A stretch of DNA of 62,735 nt from Desulfobacterales bacterium (GTDB lineage: Bacteria; Desulfobacterota; Desulfobacteria; Desulfobacterales; Desulfolunaceae). Where the stretch lies: positions 1 to 62,735 of the forward strand of contig JAKSCC010000096.1 in assembly GCA_022360815.1 (NCBI GenBank), read 5' to 3'. The position numbers were made by a program, and so were the translations under genes. The notes beneath the pieces are model-generated. The model had not been told where the DNA came from and searched no databases. It worked only from the letters and a program-made list of their open reading frames with translations. Positions 1 through 9,207 of the stretch are shown here, in pieces; the stretch's first letter is position 1; each line of letters opens with the position of its first letter.

Positions 1-798
1 ATGTTCGGGGATCTGGCTGTAGAAGACCGTGAAAACCTCGCAGAAGAAGAAGAACACGTTGGCGATAAGCGCGTAGGTGATGATCTTCATGAGGGTCTGC
101 ATGGCCTTGGTGCCGGGATCGAAGTCGGTGACCTTGCGAATGATGAAGCAAAGAAGGATCAAAAACGCAGGTCCCGCCGCAAATGCCGAGGCGAGGAATC
201 TGGGAGCCAGAACCGCAGTCAGCCAGAACCCACGGCCGGGAAGGCCGCTGTAGAGGAAGGCTGTGACGGTGTGGATACCAAAAGCCCAGGGGATGGAGAC
301 GTAGATGAGCGCCTTGACCCACTTGGCTGCAGGCACGCCGTTGCGCTCTGCCTCCAGAAGCTTCCACCCGATGACGATGTTCAGGAAGAGATAGCCGTTG
401 AGAACCAGGGCATCCCAGAAGAGCATCGAGTAGGGGGTGGGGTTGAGGAGCACGTTGGCAGCTCGCATGGGCTGACCCAAGTCGACCACGATAAAGAGCA
501 TGCACATAAGAACAGAAGAGACGGCCAGGAATTCACCCAAAATGGTGATGCGGCCGAAGGCTTTGTAGTCGTGCAGGTAGTAGGGCAGAACCAGCATCAC
601 ACCCCCTGCGGCCACGCCGACGAGAAAGGTGAACTGCGCAATGTAAAAGCCCCAGGAGACGTCTCGGCTCATGCCGGTGATGGCCAGGCCGAAATCCCAC
701 TGATGCAGGTACCCCATGAAGGCCACTGCAATGACGGCACCCAAGCCGGCAAGCCACAGCCAGTAGTTTCTGCTTCCAGTTAATGCCTTTTCAAGCAT
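1..798 (-). CDS. dsrP: DsrP, NrfD-like membrane subunit of the DsrMKJOP complex (partial)
   Basis: This is the integral membrane quinone-interacting subunit of DsrMKJOP, which links the menaquinone pool to sulfite reduction through DsrC. The reading frame stays open from the start at 798 to the window edge, giving 266 residues; the C-terminal part, about a third of a normal 380-400 residue protein, lies outside. The visible protein starts [13 protein letters not shown] and consists of successive hydrophobic helices separated by short polar loops, as in the NrfD/PsrC family. An AGGAGG-like site (GGGAGG on the minus strand, about 803-808) precedes the ATG. It lies 12 bases downstream of dsrO and is the last visible gene of the operon. 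Confidence 0.93.
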   Translation of the reverse strand, partial: MLEKALTGSRNYWLWLAGLGAVIAVAFMGYLHQWDFGLAITGMSRDVSWGFYIAQFTFLVGVAAGGVMLVLPYYLHDYKAFGRITILGEFLAVSSVLMCMLFIVVDLGQPMRAANVLLNPTPYSMLFWDALVLNGYLFLNIVIGWKLLEAERNGVPAAKWVKALIYVSIPWAFGIHTVTAFLYSGLPGRGFWLTAVLAPRFLASAFAAGPAFLILLCFIIRKVTDFDPGTKAMQTLMKIITYALIANVFFFFCEVFTVFYSQIPEH

Positions 799-810
799 GA
801 TGACCTCCCG

Positions 811-1599
811 TTAAACGATGTAGAAGACCGAAGGCCCGGTGCCGAGACTGGCCTTTCGCCGAATGGTGTAGTTCTCTTTCAGGACTTTTCTCACCTCAGA
901 TTTCTCGTCAGAGAGGTCGCCGAACACGATGGCCCCTTCTGATGCCTCAACGCAGTAAGGCAGTTTGCCCACGGCGAGTCTCTCTGCGCAGAAGTTGCAC
1001 TTCTCCACAACACCCTTGCAGCGGGTGGGAAACTCGGAGTTGGTGGGCTTGCCTCCCTCCAGGCCGTTTCTGGGATCCTGGAAGTTGAAGCTTCGAGAGC
1101 CGTAAGGGCAGGCGGCCATGCAGAAACGGCAGCCGATGCAGCGGTGGAAGTCCATCAGAACGATCCCGTCTTCGCGCTGGAAGGTCGCCTTGGTGGGGCA
1201 GGCCTGAACGCAGGGAGGGTTTTCACAGTGGTTGCAGAGAACCAGAATGGGGGCGTGCTTGGCATGCTCGGACTGGAACTCGTTTTCCTGCTGTGTAAAG
1301 GCGTGTTCGTAATGCTCTTCCCAGATCCACTTGATCTCCTGGGCCTTGTACTTTTCGGGAAGCTCAGGGACGTTGTGGTTTACATGGCAAGCGTGGCTGA
1401 TCTTTTCGTTCAGCTCAGGGGTGAGCTTGCGTGTATCGATGACCATGCCCCAGCGCTCGGCTTCGGAGACACGTCGGTCTTTTTTCGCTTGATCTGAAGG
1501 GATGAAGTATTCGCCAATGGCATGTGCATTGGACGCTGCGGACAGACCCAGTGCGGATACTCCAGCGATCTTCAGGAAGCTTCGTCTGCTCTCTTTCAT
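811..1599 (-). CDS. dsrO: DsrO, Tat-exported periplasmic ferredoxin-like subunit
   Basis: DsrO carries electrons on the periplasmic side of the DsrMKJOP complex. Translation gives about 262 residues with a twin-arginine signal (RRSFLK near residue 6) followed by a hydrophobic stretch ending in Ala-x-Ala. Cysteine groups of the [4Fe-4S] ferredoxin type follow: CNHC...C...C near residues 122-135, CIGCRFCMAAC near 154-164, and a later CKGVVEKCNFC. The gene follows dsrJ closely. An AAGGAG site precedes both a GTG at 1602 and an ATG at 1599; the ATG is preferred. The neighbours and the Tat signal make the assignment secure. Confidence 0.95.
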   Translation of the reverse strand: MKESRRSFLKIAGVSALGLSAASNAHAIGEYFIPSDQAKKDRRVSEAERWGMVIDTRKLTPELNEKISHACHVNHNVPELPEKYKAQEIKWIWEEHYEHAFTQQENEFQSEHAKHAPILVLCNHCENPPCVQACPTKATFQREDGIVLMDFHRCIGCRFCMAACPYGSRSFNFQDPRNGLEGGKPTNSEFPTRCKGVVEKCNFCAERLAVGKLPYCVEASEGAIVFGDLSDEKSEVRKVLKENYTIRRKASLGTGPSVFYIV

Positions 1600-1602
1600 C
1601 AC

Positions 1603-1986
1603 TTACTTCTCCTTCGGATTCACGTGGCAATCCCAGCAGTAGGGGTTAACAGAAGCGTAATCATGGCAACGGTCGCAGAACTCCGCTTTGTTGGTGTGAC
1701 ACTCCAGACAGTTGTTGGAGAGGCTCATGTTGTGCTCGTTGCCATCTTTGTCCACGTAGATACGCTGCCCCTTTCGAACCACGGAGTTTCTCCAGCCGTC
1801 CAGAAGCTGCATGTGTTCTTTGGCCATCTGATCCTTGGGGAGAATACACTGACCCGCCGCTTTGGCCTCGGGAGCGAGAACCAGCTCAGGTGCGGGCTTG
1901 GCCGATCCCGTGTTGTACCAGAACGGGAAGGAGACAAGCAGCGCAAAGATGGCCACTCCGATTGCTATTTTGCCTTTATCATTCAT
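1603..1986 (-). CDS. dsrJ: DsrJ, triheme cytochrome c
   Basis: DsrJ is the small periplasmic triheme cytochrome c of the DsrMKJOP complex. The protein has about 127 residues: an uncleaved-looking N-terminal hydrophobic segment (membrane anchor or signal) and three CxxCH heme-binding motifs, CLECH, CDRCH and CWDCH, all in the C-terminal half. I chose the ATG at 1986 because a GGAGGG site lies just upstream; a longer reading to 2019 would lie deeper inside dsrK. With this start the gene overlaps the end of dsrK by 8 bases, suggesting translational coupling. Confidence 0.95.
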   Translation of the reverse strand: MNDKGKIAIGVAIFALLVSFPFWYNTGSAKPAPELVLAPEAKAAGQCILPKDQMAKEHMQLLDGWRNSVVRKGQRIYVDKDGNEHNMSLSNNCLECHTNKAEFCDRCHDYASVNPYCWDCHVNPKEK

Positions 1987-3589
1987 CAGAATCACCCTCC
2001 GCTCCAGGTAAATCCTCAAACCTCAGGTTTGTGGTTCGTTCAATTTCGCCCTCCATGACCAGGGCGTTGCCCACCAGCTCGTGCAGGCCGGTTACTTCAA
2101 CACCGGGCACCCAGTAGTCCATCAGGGGTGGCAGGGCCGCACGGTCGATGGCGCAGACGCAGCCGAGCATGTTGACGCCGTACTTGTCGTGGACATATTT
2201 CACGGCATTGGCTCGAGGCAGGCCGCCACGAAGACGCTGATCCATGATCTCCTCGGTGTTGAGGCCGGAACCGGAGCCGCAGCAGAAGGTCTGCTCACGG
2301 ATGGTGTTTTCGGGCATCTCGTAGACGTTGTTGCACACGGAGTTGAGCACATAGCGGGGCTCATCAAGCAGACCCATGGCACGGGCCGGGTTACACGAGT
2401 CGTGCCAGGTGACTTTGAGGTGGTCGTTTCGGCTGGGGTCCAGCTTGAGCTTGCCATGCTTGATGAGGTCTGCAGTGAACTCGGCGATGTGAACCATCTT
2501 GGTGGAGGCCGCGTTCTCAAACACCGTGCCAGTGATGGGGTTTCTGGGAACCTCCATGAAGTTTGACGGCCCGTTCATGGTGTCCATGTACTGGTTGATG
2601 ACCCGCCACATGTGGCCGCACTCGCCGCCGAGAATCCACTTGACGCCGAGGCGCTCGGCTTCGTGGTACATCTTGGCGTTGAGCTTTTTCATCTGGTCGG
2701 CCGAGGTAAAGAGGCCAAAGTTGCCGCCTTCCGAGGCATAGGTGGAGAGGGTGTAGTCGAGGCCGATGTGCTCAAAGAGCATGAGGTAACCCATGAAGGT
2801 GTAGGTACCGGGATCGGCAAAAGCATCGCCCGATGGTGTGATAAAGAGAACCTCGGCACCTTTTCGGTTGAAGGTGGGGTTGATCTTTACACCGGTGATC
2901 TCTTCGATATCCTCACAGAAGAACTCCACAATCTCTTTGAAGTTCTGGGGCTGGATGCCGAGGTGGTTGCCCGTTTTTGAGCAGTTGGCCACCGGATCTT
3001 TGATCCAGTTGATGTTGCAGCCGATGAGGTTTAAGAGCTCTCGGCCCATCATGGTGATTTCGGCGGTGTCGATGCCGTAGGGGCAGAAGACGGAGCACCT
3101 TCGGCACTCGGTGCACTGGTAGAGGTAAGAGAACCACTCTTTGATCACCTGGGGGGTCATCTTGCGGGCTCCAACGAACTTGCCCAGCAGTTTGCCCACG
3201 GTGGTGAAATCGTTACGGTAGATGCTTCGAAGCAGCTCCGCACGCAAGAAAGGCATGTTCTTGGGGTCGCCAGAGCCAATGTAGAAGTGGCATTTGTCGG
3301 CACAGGCACCGCAGCGAACACAGATGTCCATGAACACTTTCAAAGAGCGGTACTTGTCGAGGCGCTCTTTGAAGCCTTCGTGGATGATCTGCTGCCAGTT
3401 TTCGGGAAGTTTCCAATCTTCGTCAGCGGGAGACCAGTCACGTCCGTTGGGAAAACCAAGGTAGTCCAAAGTCTTTGCTTTGGCGGGATAGCAGTACTTG
3501 CCCTCGGAAAGATCCGGGGGGGTCTCCATCCACGACGCCTTGGGAACAGTATTGTCTATTTTGATCATCTCTTCCGGTTTGATATCCAC
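1979..3589 (-). CDS. dsrK: DsrK, HdrD-like iron-sulfur catalytic subunit
   Basis: DsrK is the cytoplasmic HdrD-like subunit thought to reduce the DsrC trisulfide or heterodisulfide, with electrons arriving from DsrM. The 536-residue product has two ferredoxin-type cysteine groups (CVRCGACADKC at 90-100 and CTECRRCSVFC at 159-169) and, in the C-terminal half, CCG-type cysteine motifs, including HDSC and CCGSGSG, that bind the special catalytic [4Fe-4S] centre. The start codon is GTG at 3589 with AAGGAG nine bases upstream. It begins 3 bases after dsrM ends and overlaps dsrJ at its end. Confidence 0.96.
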   Translation of the reverse strand: MDIKPEEMIKIDNTVPKASWMETPPDLSEGKYCYPAKAKTLDYLGFPNGRDWSPADEDWKLPENWQQIIHEGFKERLDKYRSLKVFMDICVRCGACADKCHFYIGSGDPKNMPFLRAELLRSIYRNDFTTVGKLLGKFVGARKMTPQVIKEWFSYLYQCTECRRCSVFCPYGIDTAEITMMGRELLNLIGCNINWIKDPVANCSKTGNHLGIQPQNFKEIVEFFCEDIEEITGVKINPTFNRKGAEVLFITPSGDAFADPGTYTFMGYLMLFEHIGLDYTLSTYASEGGNFGLFTSADQMKKLNAKMYHEAERLGVKWILGGECGHMWRVINQYMDTMNGPSNFMEVPRNPITGTVFENAASTKMVHIAEFTADLIKHGKLKLDPSRNDHLKVTWHDSCNPARAMGLLDEPRYVLNSVCNNVYEMPENTIREQTFCCGSGSGLNTEEIMDQRLRGGLPRANAVKYVHDKYGVNMLGCVCAIDRAALPPLMDYWVPGVEVTGLHELVGNALVMEGEIERTTNLRFEDLPGAEGDSDE

Positions 3590-3592
3590 GAT

Positions 3593-4591
3593 TTACGACT
3601 CCTTTTCTACTGGAAGTCCAGCCTCGATCATTTTCTCCCTGAATTCGTTTTCGTACTTTTCGTAGGTAACGAAAGGCAGATCGGGGTTCCAGGGGTTGAT
3701 GTGTCTCTTGGCTCGGCTGTTGTTGGCCATGTTTCTGGTGGGAGAAAGGAAAACACCACCAGCGTGCATCAGTTTGCTGAAGGGGAAGTATGCGAAAAGC
3801 ACGCATACGAGGAAGAGGTGCACGAAGACCATCGCGTCGATGTTTTCAGGGATGACAGGGTGCAAGGTGGCAAGGCCCATGGTGAGCTCTTTGATGGCCA
3901 CCACATCCACGCGCAAGAAATAACGCATGTAAATGCCAGTGGCTGCAATGCCCATGATCAGGAAGAGAGGGAAGAAGTCCTGAAGAAGCGATGCGTAGCG
4001 CAGCTGCGGAGAGGTGATCCTTCGAAGGAAGAGAAAACCGGCCGCTGCCAGAAGAATGACGCCGGAGAGCAGAACGATGGGAAGGCCGATCTGGAAAAAA
4101 CTGTCGGCGGTTTCCAAAAAGGTGATGAAGACAGGCACAGGCTCCAGAAAGAAGCGCATGTGACGGACCAGCACCGCCAGGAAGCTGTAGTGGAAGGCCA
4201 GGGCGGCAACCCAGAGCCAGATCTCCCATTCGTAGGAGATACGGTCGCCCTTGATTTCGGCCTTTGTGTTTCTGAAGAGAGACCGAAAGGTCAAGATCTC
4301 CAGAGCCATACGGCCGATCACCCCTGCGTTGGTGTAGGGGTTGTCAAGCTTTTGATGCTTGATCCAGGGCATTGATTTCTGCTGACCGCAGGTGGTGGGA
4401 ATGCGGAAGGGGACCGGTGATTTGGCCCACTTCAGGATACGCCAGATGAAACCGCCAAGAAACATCACAAAGGCGATGTAGGGTATCGCGATTCCAAACA
4501 CTCCCTGCAGCATAGGTGCACTGCCGCCCAGAAAGGCGAGTGCTCCCAGCACAACGACCGCTACCAGGGACAACACAATATTCACGTTCAT
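3593..4591 (-). CDS. dsrM: DsrM, membrane cytochrome b subunit
   Basis: DsrM is the NarI-like membrane cytochrome b of the DsrMKJOP complex, passing electrons between menaquinol and DsrK. The protein has 332 residues with about six hydrophobic helices (the first directly at the N-terminus) and several intramembrane histidines, such as AFHYSF and RHMRFF, that could ligate heme b. A GAGGAAAAGG site precedes the ATG at 4591. It is the first dsr gene of the operon; the adjoining upstream gene on the same strand is the RsbRD_N-type protein at 4746-5348, 154 bases away. Confidence 0.95.
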   Translation of the reverse strand: MNVNIVLSLVAVVVLGALAFLGGSAPMLQGVFGIAIPYIAFVMFLGGFIWRILKWAKSPVPFRIPTTCGQQKSMPWIKHQKLDNPYTNAGVIGRMALEILTFRSLFRNTKAEIKGDRISYEWEIWLWVAALAFHYSFLAVLVRHMRFFLEPVPVFITFLETADSFFQIGLPIVLLSGVILLAAAGFLFLRRITSPQLRYASLLQDFFPLFLIMGIAATGIYMRYFLRVDVVAIKELTMGLATLHPVIPENIDAMVFVHLFLVCVLFAYFPFSKLMHAGGVFLSPTRNMANNSRAKRHINPWNPDLPFVTYEKYENEFREKMIEAGLPVEKES

Positions 4592-4745
4592 ACCTTTTCC
4601 TCACCCTTTGGTGCTCGATAAACGAAAAAACGATACAGTCCAAAATCAGGGGTCAGATAAACTCTGTGGCGCATCAGCACGGGGAGCCCGCAACTCCTCA
4701 AAAAATTAAAACAACACGTGCTGCGGCAAAGCGCCGAAACCGAGT

Positions 4746-5348
4746 TTAAAGACCTCTGTCTGTCTCATCTTTTGGTTTTTCGAAGCCCCCGTTTTTATAA
4801 ACATCATGTGGTATAATTTCGGTCCCGACTTCGGGAACCTCACACAATATATCCTTGGTCTTCAAAACATTGAGTGTTCGAGTTCGCACTTCGCTGGCTC
4901 GAAGGCGATAAATCTGCTCCCGGCAGGCCATGTAAATATCAAAGGCTGCCAAGGCGAGTTCGTCCACTCGCTGGTCGAAAAGATCAAGTTCTCTGCCGGA
5001 GATATCTCCCGCTTTTATCTTGTTTTTTAAGACCCCACGCACCACGTCCTTGAGTTTGAACACAAAGGCCACGCCATCGCTTGGAATGAAGGTTTGAACC
5101 GCTCGAAGGCGGATGATGGGGTCGAGCTTCTCTCTGAGAAGAGCCGCATCGGGGGACTTTTTTCCCGATATGACGCGGAAAACTTCGGAAAAGCCCTCAT
5201 GTGCCATGGCACCGATGGGGTTGTTGAAGGGGTTTTTCTCATTGAGAATAAATCGACTTCCGTCGGTGGAGTAGTCTTCAGAAAAATCTTTGATCCACCC
5301 CTTCACGATGTCTCTGGCGTTTTCATCCAGGTGTTTGAAAATACCCAT
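4746..5348 (-). CDS. RsbRD N-terminal-domain protein preceding dsrM
   Basis: The 200-residue protein resembles the stand-alone RsbRD_N-type domain (a globin-like helical sensor-histidine-kinase or RsbR fold) that is often encoded just upstream of dsrMKJOP in sulfate reducers. It starts MGIFKHLDENARDIV, has no signal peptide or transmembrane segment, and contains neither a STAS nor a kinase domain. A GAGGAACC site lies before the ATG at 5348. The strong sigma-70-like promoter at 5451-5480 is placed to transcribe this gene and then dsrM to dsrP. A regulatory or redox-sensing role is inference from gene context; the biochemical function is unknown. Confidence 0.75.
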   Translation of the reverse strand: MGIFKHLDENARDIVKGWIKDFSEDYSTDGSRFILNEKNPFNNPIGAMAHEGFSEVFRVISGKKSPDAALLREKLDPIIRLRAVQTFIPSDGVAFVFKLKDVVRGVLKNKIKAGDISGRELDLFDQRVDELALAAFDIYMACREQIYRLRASEVRTRTLNVLKTKDILCEVPEVGTEIIPHDVYKNGGFEKPKDETDRGL

Positions 5349-5450
5349 GGTTCCTCGCCCCTGCGGCCTGAAGCCGTCAGGATATTACTTAAGAATTTCT
5401 CTTGAAACAGCAGCTTCACATGGTACATTTTTTACCAAGTTTAAACGACT

Positions 5451-5480
5451 GATATAGAACAATTTCTATTTTTATGTCAA
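5451..5480 (-). promoter_or_regulatory. Sigma-70-type promoter for the RsbRD_N-dsrMKJOP unit
   Basis: Read on the minus strand, a perfect TTGACA (5475-5480) is followed after 18 bases by TATATC (5451-5456). It lies about 100 bases before the RsbRD_N start. A short inverted repeat (TGGTA/TACCA around 5420-5436) falls in the predicted leader. The assignment rests on the match to consensus only. Confidence 0.6.
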
Positions 5481-6114
5481 GAATTACTTTGGTGCTTAAA
5501 GGGACTGAAGTATGCACCGATAAAGGGGATTGTTCCCGAAGCTCCACCTCGAACGGATGGGGATTTTTATCTGTTGCCCATACCTCTTGAGATAGTATTC
5601 TGCTTTGTCAAACCCTTCTTTTCCTTCTGCGCTGGAGAAGAAAAAGCAAGCCTTGAATTTGGCTTGAGGGATTTTTAGAAGTAATGTTCTCTGTTGGGCG
5701 TTTCTTCCCGCATCGTGTTATCCTACGGTAGGCGTTGGATTGAGCGGAACGTTTTTGATGGCTTTGCAAGGCGTTGGTTTGCATCGTGGCACCCCACAAC
5801 ATTTGCAATGCCTGCTTCGTTATGAACAAATCCGGCGCACTATATCAGATGAATGGAAGCAAATAAATGGTGCTTTGTTTCTATTATTTTGATGAATGTT
5901 TCCATTTGGATTGATTGACTGTATCAATGCTTGGTCGCCGCCAGCGCACACACAAGATGGTGGCAGAGTCAGGCGAGGAAAACAGGGGGTCACCGAGGAG
6001 CGCCTGTCAACTGAAAGTGCTCTTCTTGCGGGCCATCCTCTTTTCCTGTATATACGAATAATCATTGAGATCATGCGTTTTTGTGGCCCCAACCTTTTGA
6101 AACTGGATAGCGCC
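5481..6114. other. Intergenic region between divergent dsr and nfeD units
   Basis: This stretch separates the divergent dsr operon and the NfeD gene. Open frames here are short or lack protein-like composition. Around 5725-5770 a sequence beginning GGTAGGCGTTGGATTGAGCGG resembles a dispersed intergenic repeat, but no second copy was seen in the window. No RNA gene was recognised. Confidence 0.4.
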
Positions 6115-7557
6115 ATGACCCGTTTTTTATCTGCAGGACTCTCTCTCTTTCTTTTTGTGATTGTTTTGATACTTGCGCCCCATGAGGTGAGGGCTTCGTC
6201 TTCTCCAGAGGTGCGCGTGATTCCCATCTCAGGGGAGGTTTCACCAGCCATGGCTGCCTTTGTGAAGCGGGCCGCCAAAGAGGCCCACGGCGCTTCTCTG
6301 GTAATTTTTGAGCTGGACACCTTTGGGGGCCGGGTCGATTCTGCCTTAAAGATTGTGGATACCATCACCCATATGGAGGTCCCCAGCGCCGCCTGGGTGA
6401 AGAGCAAGGCGATCAGCGCCGGTGCCCTGATCGCTCTTTCTGCAGACGCTCTTTATATGAAATCTGGAACCACCTTTGGGGATTGCGCTCCCATCACCAT
6501 GAGTCAGGATGGTCCCAAAATGTTGGGGGAGAAGTTTCAATCTCCCCTGCGGGCCAAGTTTAGGGCCTTGGCCCGAAAGAACGGGTACAGCGAGGTTTTG
6601 GCCGAATCCATGGTGTCTGCCGATCTTGAGATTCTCTCCTACGAAAAGGATGGAACGACTCTTTATGTGGATCGCCATGATTATGAAGAGATGAAGGAAA
6701 AGCCCGAGCATGTGAAGACGGTGGTAAAAAAGGGTGAGCTTCTTACCATGGACGACGTGGAAGCCAAATTATTGGGGTTTTCAAAAGAGAGCTTGGCAAC
6801 GGCAGACGCCGTGGCCCAAGCCTTTGGTTACGAAGGCGTGGAACAAAAGCGGGTGACTCCCTCCTGGTCAGAGGAGTTTTCGGGGTGGATTTTGACCATC
6901 GCCCCCATTTTGATGATGATTGGGCTGGGTGCCCTTTACGCGGAGATCAAGGCCCCCGGATTTGGAGTCCTCGGAGTGATCGGGATTGTGGCCCTGGGAC
7001 TGGCGCTTTTCGGGCACCATCTTGCCGGGCTCGCCACTTATGCCGAAATGATGCTTATTGTGCTGGGGTTTCTTTTGATTGTGGTGGAGATTTTAATTAT
7101 TCCGGGTTTTGGTGTGGCAGGAATCGCAGGGTTTCTCATGATTTTGGTGGGACTTTTGCTTTCGCTTCAGGATTTTACTCTGCCAGACCCCTCGCTTCCA
7201 TGGGAGGCAACACTTTTCAAGGTAAACTTGGCCAGCGTGGTGCTCTCTTTTGGTGGCTCGCTTCTTTTGGCCATGGGGGCGGTGCGATGGTTGGTGCCTG
7301 CCATGGGCCGCCGAGTGAGTGGGCCCTACCTTGAGGCGGATCTTAAAGAGTCCAAAGCCTTTTCCAAAGAGTCAGATCGTGTTTCCGTGGGTGAGAAGGG
7401 CAGGGCGATTACCCCACTTCGTCCGGCGGGAAAAGCGCGGTTTGGAGGCGAGCCCTTTGATGTGGTGACACAAGGTGATTTTATCGCGGCGGGTGAGTCT
7501 GTAAAGGTGTGCGCCGTGGATGGCAACCGTATTGTGGTATCAAAAGAGGAGTCATGA
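6115..7557 (+). CDS. NfeD-type membrane protein with ClpP-class serine protease domain
   Basis: This long-form NfeD protein (480 residues from the start at 6115) probably cleaves or remodels partners of the flotillin-like protein encoded downstream. A signal peptide (MTRFLSAGLSLFLF..., ending near EVRA) leads into a ClpP-like domain. The SAGA motif near residue 101 carries the likely nucleophilic Ser, and a Lys near 140-148 is the probable partner, as in the 1510-N family. Four or five hydrophobic helices (about residues 260-380) and a C-terminal NfeD OB-fold domain follow. Upstream in-frame starts at 5896 and 6073 exist, but 6115 gives a normal signal peptide. It overlaps the next gene by ATGA. 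Confidence 0.88.
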   Translation: MTRFLSAGLSLFLFVIVLILAPHEVRASSSPEVRVIPISGEVSPAMAAFVKRAAKEAHGASLVIFELDTFGGRVDSALKIVDTITHMEVPSAAWVKSKAISAGALIALSADALYMKSGTTFGDCAPITMSQDGPKMLGEKFQSPLRAKFRALARKNGYSEVLAESMVSADLEILSYEKDGTTLYVDRHDYEEMKEKPEHVKTVVKKGELLTMDDVEAKLLGFSKESLATADAVAQAFGYEGVEQKRVTPSWSEEFSGWILTIAPILMMIGLGALYAEIKAPGFGVLGVIGIVALGLALFGHHLAGLATYAEMMLIVLGFLLIVVEILIIPGFGVAGIAGFLMILVGLLLSLQDFTLPDPSLPWEATLFKVNLASVVLSFGGSLLLAMGAVRWLVPAMGRRVSGPYLEADLKESKAFSKESDRVSVGEKGRAITPLRPAGKARFGGEPFDVVTQGDFIAAGESVKVCAVDGNRIVVSKEES

Positions 7558-8039
7558 AGACAGCCCTGAGCGTATTGCTTCTTCAACTGGCGGGTGTTGC
7601 CGCCATTATCGCTGAGTTTATCATCCCTTCTTTTGGGTTGATCAGCGTGATCGCCGGAGCCCTTATTGTGCTCTCTATCTATCTGGTTTTCACCCAGGTC
7701 TCTTCGCAGATGGGTTTTGCTCTCATCTTGGCCGACCTTTTTGTGATTCCCGGAGCCATTCTCTTTGGGGTTAAAGTGTTGGAGCGTTCACCTGTTACGC
7801 TGAAGCAGCAGTTGAAAACAAGCGAAGGCGCCACTTCCCAAAAGAGAGGGTTGGAGCATTTTGAGGGAATGGAGGGACATGCCATAACAGATCTTCGCCC
7901 TTCTGGTGTGGCTCAGATTGGCAGGGAGCGTGTGGATGTGGTGACCCGTGGCGAGTATATCGAAAAGGAGACACCCATTCGGGTGGTCTCGGTGGGGGCA
8001 AATGCCGTGGTGGTGGAGAGTCTTGATGGGATGTCTTAA
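7554..8039 (+). CDS. Short NfeD-like membrane protein
   Basis: The 161-residue protein has hydrophobic N-terminal segments (LLQLAGVAAIIAEFIIPSFG) and a C-terminal OB-fold NfeD domain (GMEGHAITDLRPSGVAQIG onward), without a protease domain. The ATG overlaps the stop of the preceding gene as ATGA, so the two are translationally coupled. Short NfeD proteins usually pair with flotillin/stomatin proteins, and a FloA-like gene follows 178 bases later. A scaffold role in membrane microdomains is inferred from this pairing. Confidence 0.85.
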   Translation: MKTALSVLLLQLAGVAAIIAEFIIPSFGLISVIAGALIVLSIYLVFTQVSSQMGFALILADLFVIPGAILFGVKVLERSPVTLKQQLKTSEGATSQKRGLEHFEGMEGHAITDLRPSGVAQIGRERVDVVTRGEYIEKETPIRVVSVGANAVVVESLDGMS

Positions 8040-8217
8040 AGTGAAATGATTTTTTTAATCGGTTGTTTTAACAGTTGTTATTCTTTAAAAGATGTCGTGA
8101 TAAGCCGATACCAAGGCATCGTGTGAAGACATTCAGCAGGCGTTTCCACTGCAATGGGGCGCCATACGCGAATGTATTTTTTAGGAAGCCATTATTATTC
8201 TATTTCAGGAGAAACAG

Positions 8218-9207
8218 ATGCTGAACCCAAGTACGATTATGACGTTTATTGCATTGGCCATCGTTCTGGTGATTGTATTTATCATCGGCTCCTCCATCAA
8301 ACTCTGGATTCAGGCTTTGGTCTCCGGTGCCCATGTGGGGGTTTTAAACATCGTTTTTATGCGGTTCCGGAAAGTGCCGCCCAAATTGATCATCGAGTCC
8401 AAGATCATGGCGGTCAAAGCGGGCATCGATATCAATACCGATTTGTTGGAATCCCACTATCTGGCCGGGGGAAACCTGGCTCGCGTGGTTCAGGCTTTGA
8501 TTGCTGCAGACAAGGCCAATATCGATCTGGAGTTTAACAGGGCCGCGGCCATTGACCTTGCGGGACGGGATGTGCTTGAGGCCGTTCAGATGAGTGTGAA
8601 CCCCAAGGTGATTGAAACCCCCAAGATTGCCGCCATGGCAAAAGATGGCATTCAGCTGAAGGCCATTTCCAGGGTGACCGTTCGTGCCAACATTGATCGT
8701 CTGGTGGGCGGTGCGGGTGAAGACACCATTTTGGCGCGTGTTGGCGAAGGTATTGTCTCAACCATCGGCTCCTCTGAAAACCACAAACAGGTGCTGGAAA
8801 ACCCCGACACCATCTCCAAGACCGTTCTCACCAAGGGGCTTGATTCAGGGACGGCCTATGAGATCCTTTCCATTGATATTGCCGATGTGGATGTGGGCAA
8901 GAACATCGGTGCCGATTTGGAGACCGACCGGGCCGAAGCCGATAAGAAAATTGCTCAGGCAAAAGCCGAGGAGCGAAGGGCCATGGCTTACGCCGTGGAA
9001 CAAGAGATGAAGGCCCGTGTTGAGGAGATGAAGGCCAAGGTGGTGGAGGCTGAAGCGCAGGTACCCCTTGCCATGGCCGAGGCGTTTCGAAGTGGCAACT
9101 TGGGGGTTATGGATTATTACAAGATGAAAAATATCATGGCCGATACCGATATGCGAAGTTCCATTGCCGGGGAAGATCAGATGGGTGACGACAAGGAGAC
9201 CACCTAA
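8218..9207 (+). CDS. floA: Flotillin-like protein FloA
   Basis: The 329-residue protein matches the bacterial FloA (YqfA/UPF0365) family, which forms membrane microdomains. One N-terminal transmembrane segment (about residues 8-29) is followed by a PHB-type domain ([21 protein letters not shown]) and a charged, alanine-rich helical C-terminal part ([19 protein letters not shown]) typical of flotillin oligomerisation. An AGGAGA site sits 5 bases before the ATG. The stop overlaps the next ATG as TAATG. Its NfeD neighbours are the usual partners. Confidence 0.92.
   Translation: MLNPSTIMTFIALAIVLVIVFIIGSSIKLWIQALVSGAHVGVLNIVFMRFRKVPPKLIIESKIMAVKAGIDINTDLLESHYLAGGNLARVVQALIAADKANIDLEFNRAAAIDLAGRDVLEAVQMSVNPKVIETPKIAAMAKDGIQLKAISRVTVRANIDRLVGGAGEDTILARVGEGIVSTIGSSENHKQVLENPDTISKTVLTKGLDSGTAYEILSIDIADVDVGKNIGADLETDRAEADKKIAQAKAEERRAMAYAVEQEMKARVEEMKAKVVEAEAQVPLAMAEAFRSGNLGVMDYYKMKNIMADTDMRSSIAGEDQMGDDKETT

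Noticed and set aside
5725-5770. Dispersed intergenic repeat
   Set aside because: Only one copy found in the window, so repeat nature cannot be shown.
5820-6407. 195-codon minus-strand frame overlapping the NfeD start
   Set aside because: It overlaps the clear signal peptide and protease domain of NfeD, and has no domain features.
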